Below, in pieces: positions 46,114 through 55,258 of a DNA stretch of 64,000 nt (position 1 is the stretch's first letter; every line of letters begins with the position of its first letter). Origin of the DNA: Desulfotalea sp. Lineage in GTDB: Bacteria > Desulfobacterota > Desulfobulbia > Desulfobulbales > Desulfocapsaceae. The stretch is taken from positions 62,001 to 126,000 of the forward strand of contig NVXR01000003.1 in assembly GCA_002733995.1 (NCBI GenBank). Direction: 5' to 3'. Position numbers and translations under genes: made by a program. The notes beneath the pieces were generated by a model. It was not told the origin of the DNA. It searched no databases and was given only the letters and a program-made list of their open reading frames with translations.

Positions 46114-46395
46114 ATGAGCAATCTCAGCCCCCAAAACTGGGACGGCGCCGAACGTCGTCAAACAAGCAATTGTCGCAGAGCCTCATTCCGGCGCTCCCAC
46201 CGCGAAAGGCGCAACGACCCAAGGCAAGCCAGCAATCCCCCGCAAACGTTTTATGGTTGGATTCGCTCTCTCACCCCCAATCGCCTGGGGGTAGATCGTA
46301 GAAATACAGGTGAGCAGAGAATTGTAATCAATAGACGCAACTCTTGTCCAAATGCGATGTTAACCAAAGAAGAAATCGCCGATTTATTACGTTGA
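46114..46395 (+). CDS. Small Arg-rich hypothetical protein
   Basis: About 93 residues. It is strikingly rich in Arg pairs in the contexts DGAERRQ, CRRASFRRSHRERRND, GVDRRNT and INRRNSC, and ends MLTKEEIADLLR. No signal peptide or membrane segment is seen from the chosen start. I do not recognise a family. The Arg clusters could bind RNA, DNA or phospholipid. The Shine-Dalgarno sequence is weak, so the start is uncertain. Confidence 0.55.
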   Translation: MSNLSPQNWDGAERRQTSNCRRASFRRSHRERRNDPRQASNPPQTFYGWIRSLTPNRLGVDRRNTGEQRIVINRRNSCPNAMLTKEEIADLLR

Positions 46396-46583
46396 TCGGC
46401 AAAGAAAGATTGCTTTTTTCAGCAGAGAAAACCCTGCAACAATCGTCTGCCAGATGTTCTTTAAGGACGCTCACCTCTCCTGCAACCCCCCACCATCCCC
46501 CAATACATTGCGAGCATACGCTTAGTAATAAATTAACCTAGTATGGATCAGACATTCAGCCTCAAAAGACCTAGGGACAGGAA

Positions 46584-47531
46584 CTATTTTTCCAAAACAG
46601 CTTGCTTCCCAGGGGGGTCACAATCTTCCTCAACACTACACCCTTCTTCTTCAATGGACAGATAGCTTGAGGGCTGCGTGTAATCAATGGTCGAAAACGA
46701 GTTGTCTTCATTGCTGTAATCAATAGCCACATCGGGACGGCACTGCTCCCCAAGATAGTTTAAAATCCGTGTCTTACCCTCGATGACCTGGGTGCCCATT
46801 GCGCCAACAGACACCAGCACAGGGACCTCTTTAATCGATAAACTTTTCAAAAATCCAAGGTTTACGGAGGGGTCATATTTTAGATGGAGTTCAGCGGCCG
46901 GAAAGGTAAAAGAAGCCAAGGATTCAATGGGATTAAAATGCATTCCACAAACATTTTCTTCCTTAAGGACTTCAATTACAGCCTCACAGTGAGGACAGGT
47001 GGCGGAGAAAAACAGATATAATTCCGGCCGTCCAGCTTCACCATTTACCGAGGCAATGGACCCCGCTTCAAGGGGTTGGGCCCCATTACCTCCGACGTTA
47101 AATTGCAGACTAAAACATGCGACTAAAACCGCCGCCGCGAAGATGAAACCGCGAAACATCTGTCGCAAGCCACAAAAGATATTGAGCAAAAGGATACATG
47201 AACAAACAACCAGGCAGTATGAACAGAAAGCCTGGGCGATGGAATACTGAAAAAACACGAGCACGGCCTCGGCCACAAGTCCAGCCGTCAGAAGAATCTG
47301 CGCGAATTTATTCCAAAACTCAGAGCCATTTCGTCCCCACAGTAAACACCAAAAAATTACTTGAAAAAATAGGAATCCTGCAAGATTAAAATAGAGGGGA
47401 GGCACCACAGTCAAACTCTCAACAATCTCGCACCCACTGTTAAAACAGAAGGCCTGCTTTTGACTGTAAATAAGATAAGTTTGTACTCCTGTCAAAACAC
47501 TGGCTAAAAATGCTAGTATTACACGTATCAT
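46584..47531 (-). CDS. VKOR-thioredoxin fusion (disulfide-forming enzyme)
   Basis: A 315-residue protein. Residues 1-145 form a four- to five-helix VKOR domain with the loop cysteines C29 and C34 and the active CxxC at C103/C106 (AFCSYC). Residues 165-270 are a thioredoxin-like domain with CxxC at C179/C182 (SATCPHC), followed by an acidic tail with two more Cys. It would make disulfides in exported proteins using quinone as acceptor, in place of DsbAB. It is monocistronic. Confidence 0.9.
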   Translation of the reverse strand: MIRVILAFLASVLTGVQTYLIYSQKQAFCFNSGCEIVESLTVVPPLYFNLAGFLFFQVIFWCLLWGRNGSEFWNKFAQILLTAGLVAEAVLVFFQYSIAQAFCSYCLVVCSCILLLNIFCGLRQMFRGFIFAAAVLVACFSLQFNVGGNGAQPLEAGSIASVNGEAGRPELYLFFSATCPHCEAVIEVLKEENVCGMHFNPIESLASFTFPAAELHLKYDPSVNLGFLKSLSIKEVPVLVSVGAMGTQVIEGKTRILNYLGEQCRPDVAIDYSNEDNSFSTIDYTQPSSYLSIEEEGCSVEEDCDPPGKQAVLEK

Positions 47532-47887
47532 GGAAGGTTATCTTTTCAATTTAGGTAACTATTTATCAGAGTTCCACCTACGTTCATTGTGGTCTTCGCA
47601 GATAGCACTGGCTATACTTCAAAGCTCCACTTAAACGGATTTAAACCGCTATTGAACAATTACAGGTGATGATTTAACCCATATTTGACAACCACCTAAT
47701 TAGTTACCAATTTAGGATCATTATGAGCCAATTACCAACAGCTACCGATAAAATATCGATAGATTACAGCGTACCTGTGGTAAATGGGGGTTAATTGAAG
47801 GCATCTACATTAGCAGTCTTACTGCTACAATAGCGCATATCTCAAATAGATTTACGTCAATTTTCATTGAACTGCAAGCTGGAAAAT
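47532..47887. other. Divergent intergenic region between VKOR and MFS genes
   Basis: 356 AT-rich bases with no gene recognised. It presumably holds both promoters. Confidence 0.45.
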
Positions 47888-49303
47888 ATGATCAGCACCA
47901 CGAAACAGAATCAAGCTCCATTCACTGCAATCCTTTGGGTCATTGCAGCCGTGCAATTTCTTACGCCTTTCATGTTTTCCGCCATCGGAGTAGCCCTCCC
48001 TGCTATTGGCAAAGAATTTTTCTCCGGTGCCGTACAACTCGGTCTCATCGAAATGGCTTACATCCTTGGCGTAGCACTGCTGCTGCTCCCCGTAGGACGT
48101 TATGCTGATATCTATGGACGCAAGAAACTTTTCTTCTCCGGCGCAGTAGTAATGACCCTGGCAACGTTAGCCCTTGCCCTGGCGCCAACCGTCAAACTGC
48201 TCATCATCTTCAGATTTATTCAGGGGATTGGTGCCGCCATGATAACCTCCACAAGTTTTGCCATCCTCAACTCGGTCTGCCCCCCCGCAGAGCGGGGAAA
48301 AGCCACAGGCATTGTAGTATGTTGTGTTTACCTCGGTATCTCGGCAGGTCCTATACTTGCGGGTCTCATGATTGAATACCTCGGCTGGCGCTGGATATTT
48401 TTTAGTGCTGTCCCTGTGGAAATCGTAATTCTCATCTTTGCCGTCACCCGCCTCAAGGGCGAATGGGCAGAGGCAGCGGGTGAACCCTTTGACTGGATCG
48501 GATCCCTTCTGTACATGATCGCACTTTTTTGTATTATCATCGGCGTACTTGAAGTCCATCAACTACCACTGGCTAAGTGGTTAATCGGTATGGGGGTATT
48601 TCTCATGTTCCTGTTTTTATATTATGAAAACACCTTACGCCACCCCATATTGCCGCTTCGAAAAATTGCTGGTAACAGGGTTTTTGCCCTGAGTAATCTC
48701 GCAACATGGCTCAACTACGCAGCCTCTTTTGGTATTATGTTTTTCTTTTCAATTTACCTTCAGATCATCCGAGGGGTCTCTCCCAAAATGACTGGCTTCA
48801 TTTTAATAATCCAGCCACTACTCCAAGCCGCCTGTGCCCCTGTTGCCGGTCGATTAGCCGACAAATACAGCCCAGCACCCATTGCCACTTTTGGGATGAT
48901 TTTGTGTTCATTTGGCTTATTCATTTGTACCTTTATCTCCGCAACCTCCACATATTTCCATATCATATCCATACTCGTTGTTATGGGACTTGGTTTTGGC
49001 TTTTTCTCAACGCCCAATTCAACGGCCATAATGGCAAGCATAGAAAGGCGGGACTACGGACTAGCCTCAAGTATGATCGCCACCATGCGTACCTACGGAA
49101 TGCTCACTGCAATGACACTGATAACCACTCTGCTTTCATTTTACCTCGGAGACCAACCTATCAGTGGAGCAACAGCAATTGGCTTTATAGCAACCATGCA
49201 CAGCGCCATGATCATTTTTACGCTACTCAGTATCGTCGGAATTTTCTGCTCACTGGCAAGAACAAATAGAATCCCTTCTCCTCATCTGCAGGTAAAGGAT
49301 TAA
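47888..49303 (+). CDS. MFS drug/solute exporter, DHA2 (EmrB/QacA) family
   Basis: A 471-residue protein with about 14 hydrophobic segments. It has the motif A loop LLPVGRYADIYGRKKLFF, RFIQGIGAAMITSTSFAI and motif C GISAGPILAGLMIEYLGWRW, as in DHA2 proton antiporters. The frame opens with TTG at 47867; the ATG at 47888 is the more likely start. No EmrA-like partner is adjacent. The substrate is unknown. Confidence 0.9.
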   Translation: MISTTKQNQAPFTAILWVIAAVQFLTPFMFSAIGVALPAIGKEFFSGAVQLGLIEMAYILGVALLLLPVGRYADIYGRKKLFFSGAVVMTLATLALALAPTVKLLIIFRFIQGIGAAMITSTSFAILNSVCPPAERGKATGIVVCCVYLGISAGPILAGLMIEYLGWRWIFFSAVPVEIVILIFAVTRLKGEWAEAAGEPFDWIGSLLYMIALFCIIIGVLEVHQLPLAKWLIGMGVFLMFLFLYYENTLRHPILPLRKIAGNRVFALSNLATWLNYAASFGIMFFFSIYLQIIRGVSPKMTGFILIIQPLLQAACAPVAGRLADKYSPAPIATFGMILCSFGLFICTFISATSTYFHIISILVVMGLGFGFFSTPNSTAIMASIERRDYGLASSMIATMRTYGMLTAMTLITTLLSFYLGDQPISGATAIGFIATMHSAMIIFTLLSIVGIFCSLARTNRIPSPHLQVKD

Positions 49304-49845
49304 GAGTATCTGGATACATATAATATATGCGGACCTCTCTCCGCACTCCCCCCCCCTCAATCAGGCTTCACATATCGGCACCACAAGTCCTAACCGAGTT
49401 ATATTTCTGCCTTTAGCTTTACAACCAGACCTGGGCTCTATAAGGAGGATCGAATTCCACATACTGTACTGATATACGACAACACAGAAGAACTTTTGCT
49501 GGGTAAAAGCTAATCTTCAGCAAAGGGAAAACCTGCCAATAGCTATCAGAAGACGAAAAAACTATTGAAGTTCCGAGAAAAATCGGTCAAACAATGGTTG
49601 GATATTTTCATGGATAAGAAGAAAACTGATTACCTACAATTGCCCAACTTAAGAAAAATTTTATCCTGACGAGTTACAACACTTTTATCTACAAACAGAT
49701 ATTGATACGCAATATACTTTTACCTAAATTTTGCAACGGGTACCTTTGCTTGAGCGACAAGACACCGGGGCTACGAAGGTATGCAAAATTCAAATTGAAT
49801 ATCACTCATCTTAAACAACACTCTCAACAACTGATTTTATCAATT
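49304..49845. other. Intergenic region of about 0.54 kb
   Basis: No gene recognised. A 6-bp hairpin TGCGGA/TCCGCA (49328-49345) soon after the exporter stop may end that transcript. The reading frame of the next gene stays open from 49702, but this part has no Shine-Dalgarno sequence and precedes the signal peptide. Confidence 0.5.
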
Positions 49846-51087
49846 ATGCTTATGCGTTTTACCCACGTTTTCATCATTATTTTAATCACTTGTTCTCTTT
49901 TTGTGTCAGAATCTAAAAGTGCTCTTCCACCAAGCAACGAACCTGGTATTGAACTGTTTTTGTATATAAATGGTCCTCCCGTTCCATTTATTATTATAGA
50001 GAAACAGACCCAGAAACTCATGCTTTTTGAGCAAGGCAACACCCTTAACCTCCTGCATACATTCACATGCGCAACTGGTGAAAATCCTGGTACCAAAAAA
50101 GTGAGTGGGGACGCAAAAACACCAGAAGGGGTTTACTTTATAACAGAAGTTTTCCAAGACAATGAAATCACCGTCTTTGGTAGCCGTGCATTCCACCTTG
50201 ACTACCCCAGTACTTTTGATGACTATGCTGGCAATAAAGGGGATGGTATTTTTATCCACGGAACCAACAAAACGCTGGTCCCCTACAGCACAAACGGCTG
50301 TATTACCCTCAACAACGACGACCTAGATAAATTGGCCCCTTACCTCACGGTGCAAACCATCCCCGTCATCATCGTCGAAACCCTTGGAAAGATAGCCGGT
50401 GTAAAAAACTTTTCATTCTCCTTCGGAGACTCTACCTTTACCTCGGTAATAAACTCCCTCGACTTATCTTCAGAACACCTTAAACCGGAACAGATTGAAA
50501 AATTTCAATTTTTTAAGGTTGGTTCCCAAGCACGGGCATGGATCAGATACAACGTATACGATGCTAATTCCATGCAATACAAATATGATAAGCAAATTTT
50601 TCTCACTCCATCCATCTCCAGAAATTGGAGGACCTTATTTGCAACCCAGAAGCAAAACATGATTCCGTCACTTCTGGCGCTTAATCCGGTAAAAAATAAG
50701 CACAACGTCATAAAGGCTAAAAAAGTACCCTTTAAGCCACAACAAATTGCCGTTATAAAACCAGGGGAAATTCTTGATTTTGTAGAGCAATGGAGAAAGT
50801 CCTGGTCAAACAAAGACATAGAAACCTATATGGACTGTTACAGCGAAAAATTTAAGAGTGGCGGTTTAGGTAAAAAGGGCTGGAGAAAGAAAAAGACATA
50901 CCTCAACCGAAAATACCAGTTTATACATGTTTCCATCGACAAGATCCGCATCAAAAAAACTAACAAAAAAGCAAAAGTTTCCTTTTTCCAAACATACCAG
51001 TCTGATCTCTACAAAACGAGTGGCACAAAGATTCTTAGACTGGTACTGGAGAATGGAAAATGGATGATTGCCAAAGAATACATGTAA
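49846..51087 (+). CDS. Secreted YkuD-fold protein with C-terminal NTF2-like domain (Csd6/Pgp2-like)
   Basis: About 413 residues. A signal peptide (RFTHVFIIILITCSLFV) leads to a YkuD L,D-transpeptidase-fold domain with the catalytic motif IHGTNKTLVPYSTNGC (His138, Cys152). The C-terminal part (about 305-413) starts VEQWRKSWSNKDIETYMDCY, a typical NTF2/SnoaL-like helix, and ends VLENGKWMIAKEY. YkuD plus NTF2 is the layout of H. pylori Csd6 and C. jejuni Pgp2, L,D-carboxypeptidases that trim peptidoglycan tetrapeptides and set helical shape. The start is 49846 or 49852. It is followed 16 bases later by an M99 carboxypeptidase gene. Confidence 0.85.
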   Translation: MLMRFTHVFIIILITCSLFVSESKSALPPSNEPGIELFLYINGPPVPFIIIEKQTQKLMLFEQGNTLNLLHTFTCATGENPGTKKVSGDAKTPEGVYFITEVFQDNEITVFGSRAFHLDYPSTFDDYAGNKGDGIFIHGTNKTLVPYSTNGCITLNNDDLDKLAPYLTVQTIPVIIVETLGKIAGVKNFSFSFGDSTFTSVINSLDLSSEHLKPEQIEKFQFFKVGSQARAWIRYNVYDANSMQYKYDKQIFLTPSISRNWRTLFATQKQNMIPSLLALNPVKNKHNVIKAKKVPFKPQQIAVIKPGEILDFVEQWRKSWSNKDIETYMDCYSEKFKSGGLGKKGWRKKKTYLNRKYQFIHVSIDKIRIKKTNKKAKVSFFQTYQSDLYKTSGTKILRLVLENGKWMIAKEYM

Positions 51088-51103
51088 GGACTACCCTAAT
51101 CTC

Positions 51104-52663
51104 ATGAAAATACATAACTTCATATATTTCATTCTGTTTTCAACTTTCCTGATCCCCCTTTGCCTCGCATCCCCCGTATACAGCGCGAAGCATCTGAGCC
51201 TCCACGACGTTTACCTTGCCGATACCGAGCATGAGCTGCATATTTATCGAATTTACGGCAAGAAACCCGGCAAAACGATAATGATAATCGGCGGCATCCA
51301 GGGGGATGAACCGGGTGGCTATCTCACGGCCGATTTATACGCCGACATTTCTCTTAAACAGGGCAATTTGATTGTCGTTCCAAGGGCCAATTTTTACTCT
51401 ATTCTCCTCAACCAGAGAAATGGCCTCACCGGCGACATGAACCGAAAATTTGGAGAGCATGGCAAGAATCATAAAAATCAAGAACAAGAAATTGTCTCGA
51501 TTTTAAAGGGCTTGATTGATGAGGCTGATTGTCTTTTAAATCTCCACGAAGGTTCTGGTTTTTACCATCACGACTGGATAAGTGAGATGGAAAACCCCAA
51601 AAGATTTGGACAATCTATCATATTCGATGCAAGCACATATCCCACGGCTGATGGCGCACAAACTATCAAACTTGAAAAACTTGCCCAACGTGTCCTTGAG
51701 CAGGTCAATCCACAGATCGACAATCCCCGCTACCGGTTTAAGGCAAATAATCATAATACCGTCTCGGATAAATCCACCCATCTGGAACAGCGTAATTCAG
51801 CATCGTACTACGCCTTAACCCAGGCAAATATCCCTGCCTTCGGAATCGAAACATCTAAATCGATCAGAGCCAACTCGGAAAAAGTTAACCTCCAGAAACT
51901 GGTCGTTAATTCCTTTTTGGCCGAATTTGATATCATTGTAGACACACCAGGATTGTTGCTCGAAAAAACCCAATTAAACTATGTACTGATACAGGTAAAC
52001 AACAGCCTGCCCTATGCCGTTGCAAACGGTTCTGCAATTACAGTTTCTGCTGGGGATGAGGTGACTATCACAGACATCATCGCCAATTTTACCAGGGGCC
52101 TTGCAGCAGATTTTGAAAACATGGGCAGCTATAATGACACCAAATTACCCTTTAGAATAGCGCAGCCAACCAAGGTTATCATCCGTAAAGACTCAGAGAC
52201 CTGTGGCTGGGTGAATATTGAGATAAAACAAGATATTACAGACCAACACGCTGAAAATATCCTCGATACAGCGAATGTTGCAGGGCTGAAAACAGCATTT
52301 TCCCCTCCTAAAAAACCTCATCTAAACGAATTACGTGCAGAAAAACTCCTGATTAACCTCAATGGGAAACTCATGACCGTTATGGAAGGTGAAGAACTTG
52401 TCGTACCACGGGACAAAGCCCTACTCATTAAAGGAGTGCAGAGTAATATGCCTCTGCTGGATAGCTCAATTTTTGCCAATCTCAAAGGATTTGCCCCACC
52501 CAAACTAAAAAATGACGGCAATGACATTAATTTTGCAGTCTATCCAGAACAAGATCTTTGGAAAAGATACTCAGAAAACAAAGCTGGTCTTCGCTATCCA
52601 GTCAACGCTACATATAATGATAAACTGATCGGCATATTCTGGATTCGTCTAGACGAACAGTAA
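51104..52663 (+). CDS. M99-type D,L-carboxypeptidase (Csd4/Pgp1-like)
   Basis: A 519-residue secreted protein (signal peptide about 1-28, cleaved near PVYSA). The zinc site reads GGIQGDEPGG (Gln66, Glu69) with His148 in LLNLHEGSGFYHHD, and the probable catalytic Glu249 lies in FGIETSKS. A Gln in place of the first zinc His is the known oddity of H. pylori Csd4. Csd4/Pgp1 trim peptidoglycan tripeptides to dipeptides in the periplasm. Ig-like C-terminal domains follow (about 290-519). The frame is open from a TTG at 51068 inside the previous gene; AAGGA lies 13 bases before the ATG at 51104. Confidence 0.85.
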   Translation: MKIHNFIYFILFSTFLIPLCLASPVYSAKHLSLHDVYLADTEHELHIYRIYGKKPGKTIMIIGGIQGDEPGGYLTADLYADISLKQGNLIVVPRANFYSILLNQRNGLTGDMNRKFGEHGKNHKNQEQEIVSILKGLIDEADCLLNLHEGSGFYHHDWISEMENPKRFGQSIIFDASTYPTADGAQTIKLEKLAQRVLEQVNPQIDNPRYRFKANNHNTVSDKSTHLEQRNSASYYALTQANIPAFGIETSKSIRANSEKVNLQKLVVNSFLAEFDIIVDTPGLLLEKTQLNYVLIQVNNSLPYAVANGSAITVSAGDEVTITDIIANFTRGLAADFENMGSYNDTKLPFRIAQPTKVIIRKDSETCGWVNIEIKQDITDQHAENILDTANVAGLKTAFSPPKKPHLNELRAEKLLINLNGKLMTVMEGEELVVPRDKALLIKGVQSNMPLLDSSIFANLKGFAPPKLKNDGNDINFAVYPEQDLWKRYSENKAGLRYPVNATYNDKLIGIFWIRLDEQ

Positions 52664-52715
52664 CGTGCGACCCGCGCACATATAATCAGAGTAATTAAAA
52701 CAGAAGGATTCTCTT

Positions 52716-53075
52716 ATGATCACCTATCTCTATTGGACAGGAATTATCCTTGCAGCTGCCTTAGTTTTTGGTGTCTGCGCCAAAACGAATCAATGGAAAA
52801 CAGGCATTGTCACCGCCCTCGTTATTCTCGCAATAGGCTGGAGCACCTACTATTTTCGACTCCAACAGGTTTTTGTAAAGCACTACGGCGGAGTTATGAA
52901 AATCGAAGTTCCCGCAGGTCAGCGCCACATCAGCGCCACCTGGAAGGATGACAATCTCTGGATTGAGAATTATGATCCAAAAACGAATTCATGCTTCTTT
53001 AGTGAGTACTCGAAAGGGAATCTGTTACAGGGAAAAGTAACAATTAAAAACTGTAATCCTCTTATTTCAAAGTAG
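52716..53075 (+). CDS. Small membrane-anchored protein of unknown function
   Basis: A 119-residue protein with two N-terminal hydrophobic segments (about 4-22 and 30-46) and a hydrophilic remainder predicted outside or inside the membrane (KIEVPAGQRHISATWKDDNL). AAGGA precedes the ATG. It lies 52 bases after the Csd4-like gene and may belong to the same operon. No family recognised. Confidence 0.65.
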   Translation: MITYLYWTGIILAAALVFGVCAKTNQWKTGIVTALVILAIGWSTYYFRLQQVFVKHYGGVMKIEVPAGQRHISATWKDDNLWIENYDPKTNSCFFSEYSKGNLLQGKVTIKNCNPLISK

Positions 53076-53204
53076 TTAGACGATCTATAGGGACAAAAAT
53101 GTTCACAGTTTTGAACTATTAAGCCGACCCTTATTGACAATAGCTATCATTCCTATTATTTTATAGGCATCTTATTTCAAACTCACTCAACTAAGGAGAA
53201 TACA

Positions 53205-53363
53205 ATGCAAAAATGGGAATGTCCATGTGGTTATATTTATGACCCTGAAGAAGGTGATTACGAAAATGGTGTCGAACCCGGAACCCCTTGGGAGAAGGTT
53301 CCTGCGGATTGGGTCTGCCCAAAATGTGGTGCCGAGAAAGAAGATTTTTGGCAAGCTGATTAA
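53205..53363 (+). CDS. Rubredoxin with a one-residue-short N-terminal Cys loop
   Basis: A 52-residue rubredoxin: [18 protein letters not shown], then [19 protein letters not shown]. All landmarks of the fold are present (YIYDP, GTPWE, DWVCPxCG), but the first iron-binding knuckle is CPCG (C6, C8) rather than the usual CxxCG. The second is normal CPKCG. AAGGAG precedes the ATG. It would carry one electron between cytoplasmic oxidoreductases, for example in oxygen detoxification. A desulforedoxin-like gene follows 58 bases later. Confidence 0.93.
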   Translation: MQKWECPCGYIYDPEEGDYENGVEPGTPWEKVPADWVCPKCGAEKEDFWQAD

Positions 53364-53421
53364 CTGTTACAATCTTTTTTACTGATTTTATTAACGGCTG
53401 TATAACCTACAGGAGTGAAAA

Positions 53422-53751
53422 ATGAAAATCTCAGTAGATAGAAATGTGGTTGAAATTACGCCTGAATCAGAACAAGAAACAGCATCATTAGAGGTGTTAT
53501 GGAGAGTTGTTATCGATTGCTACGGTAACAATAAAAAGCTGGTACCCATGGGACAGTTTATACCAGGTACAGACGTACTTGCCAGATTTAACATTGAAGG
53601 AGCTCAAGGCGGGACAACCACCTACTCAGACGAGCACAAAGCTCCCCAAGACAACACCTATTACTGCAACACCTGCAACAAATACATGAAAGTAAAAGCC
53701 AATGATGCCGTTCCTCTCTGCTGCAGCCGAGATATGGAGCCTATTGAGTAA
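53422..53751 (+). CDS. Protein with C-terminal desulforedoxin-like domain
   Basis: A 109-residue protein. The last 30 residues, starting YYCNTCNKYMKV and ending LCCSRDMEPIE, have the CxxC then CC pattern (C82, C85, C100, C101) of desulforedoxin, which binds one Fe(SCys)4 centre; the spacer is 14 residues. The first 78 residues are a beta-rich domain I do not recognise (SLEVLWRVVIDCYGNN). It may be an electron partner of the adjacent rubredoxin or a zinc protein. Confidence 0.78.
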   Translation: MKISVDRNVVEITPESEQETASLEVLWRVVIDCYGNNKKLVPMGQFIPGTDVLARFNIEGAQGGTTTYSDEHKAPQDNTYYCNTCNKYMKVKANDAVPLCCSRDMEPIE

Positions 53752-54114
53752 TTGCTTCCAGCAGCACACGAATCACCTACTTATCGGTGGGTGATTCTCA
53801 TCTATTCAGGCGCCCACAAGGTTTACGTTTTTTTGCCATAAACCAGAAAACAATCTTTCCATACCACTGATCACAGCTTACCTCCCTTCACCTGACGAGC
53901 CATCCCCTTACTTTTTCGTGTGTGCATATTTTGCACTCTCCCCACTTCTCAACGAGAAAATTATTACCTTTTCCAGCCCCTCTTTATCAAGCACTGCCCC
54001 CCATGCCCCAACAACAACCAGACTTCATAACTGGCACTAAAATTGCCTAACAAAACATGACACATTGTAGACAGAGGTGGGGGGAACAATCACCTTGATC
54101 ATAAAGGAGGCAAC
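53752..54114. other. Intergenic region with a terminator-like hairpin
   Basis: An 11-bp stem with one wobble (53770-53780 with 53787-53797, GAATCACCTAC) lies 19 bases after the desulforedoxin-like stop and probably ends that unit. The rest has no gene; it must hold the promoter of the PilZ genes. Confidence 0.55.
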
Positions 54115-54549
54115 ATGATAGCTCATATTTACAAACGCCAGTATGAGAGAGTACGCCTTTCTGCCAGTGCTAAAATTTTCATTGGAGACAAGAAGATTGA
54201 TGGACTGAGGACGAAAGACATCAGTCTTTCAGGAATATATGTCACCGGCAAAATTGTTGATTGCCAGTCTGGGCCTTGTCGCATCTCGATACAGGGAACC
54301 TGGCTGGACACCGAACCCATAGTTCTCAATTTTTCAGCTCGCGTAAGCAGGCAAGGCTACAGCGGTACAGGATTTCAGATCACCCAAATGAACCACGTTG
54401 ATTTTGAAACACTACAGACATTCCTGCTCTACGGCAGTCCTGATCCAATGGATCATGGTCTAGCCTTTGCCCGCCATTGTCCCTTTGAGGTTGGAAATAT
54501 TGAAGCAACTCAACAACCTGGACAACCTATCTCTAATTTAACCTGCTAA
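54115..54549 (+). CDS. PilZ-domain protein 1
   Basis: A 144-residue protein with the c-di-GMP binding pattern of PilZ: RQYERVRLSASAKIFIGDK near the N-terminus (RxxxR) and KDISLSGIYVTG ((D/N)xSxxG). The C-terminal 30 residues are unlike PilZ. AGGAGG precedes the ATG. It is followed 16 bases later by a second PilZ-like gene. It is a likely output of GGDEF/EAL signalling. Confidence 0.85.
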   Translation: MIAHIYKRQYERVRLSASAKIFIGDKKIDGLRTKDISLSGIYVTGKIVDCQSGPCRISIQGTWLDTEPIVLNFSARVSRQGYSGTGFQITQMNHVDFETLQTFLLYGSPDPMDHGLAFARHCPFEVGNIEATQQPGQPISNLTC

Positions 54550-54565
54550 CCTATTGGGAGACATT

Positions 54566-54967
54566 ATGAATACTTTAACAATACAAGGGCAGATATCACC
54601 ACAATATATTCCGGAACAAAGGCATCACCAAAGGTTCCACATAGACCATCTTCTTGCCGTAACAAAATGGGGCACGGGTAAAATTGTTGAAATAAATCAC
54701 AGAGGACTCTCGTTCGGCTGCCTTTATCCCCATACGTTTCAGGAACAATTGGATATGGATATCCTTGATGCACGGGGTGCTCATGTCAGGGGCTTACAGG
54801 TTGAAAAAATCTGGGAAAACAAAGACGGCGCACATGGGACGACAAACACCTTTGAACTTATTGTGGGGGTCTCCTTCGTCAACCCAAACTACAGACAAAT
54901 TCTTGCGATAAATGATCTTCTTGCAGACACAGAGGGTGCAAATTTAAAATACTCACACCGGCTATAA
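54566..54967 (+). CDS. PilZ-like protein 2
   Basis: A 133-residue protein with EQRHHQRFHIDHLLAVT (RxxxR-like) and VEINHRGLSFGCLY, a PilZ second motif in which N-H-R-G-L-S replaces the usual D/N-x-S-x-x-G order, so c-di-GMP binding is uncertain. The frame opens with TTG at 54554; GGGAG before the ATG at 54566 supports that start. It is co-transcribed with PilZ protein 1. A stem (55000-55010 with 55035-55045) lies after it. Confidence 0.7.
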   Translation: MNTLTIQGQISPQYIPEQRHHQRFHIDHLLAVTKWGTGKIVEINHRGLSFGCLYPHTFQEQLDMDILDARGAHVRGLQVEKIWENKDGAHGTTNTFELIVGVSFVNPNYRQILAINDLLADTEGANLKYSHRL

Positions 54968-55258
54968 TTTCCTTCTTTTTTATACGAACTCTCCTCAATC
55001 GGCATCACTTATGAGCCCATCTACATCCGAGCACAAGTGATGTCGATATTTTATCTTACCCTGTCCTTCTAATCCATATTCGCCGTGAATTGTTTCATTG
55101 GTTTCAGATAAGCAATGAAAACAAAAGGAACGACCTCTCACACCTTTTCAACAACTGTGGCGATACATCACTATGACCCTGTTTCAACAAAACAGAGAAA
55201 AAACGATATACCGCCTTATTACAATGAAATAAGCCCTTTGTCTCCTGTGAGAAAAGCA

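Noticed and set aside
53205..53363. Sequencing error as the cause of the CPCG rubredoxin motif
   Set aside because: A missing codon needs a three-base loss in an otherwise intact frame; possible but less likely than a real variant, so kept as a finding.
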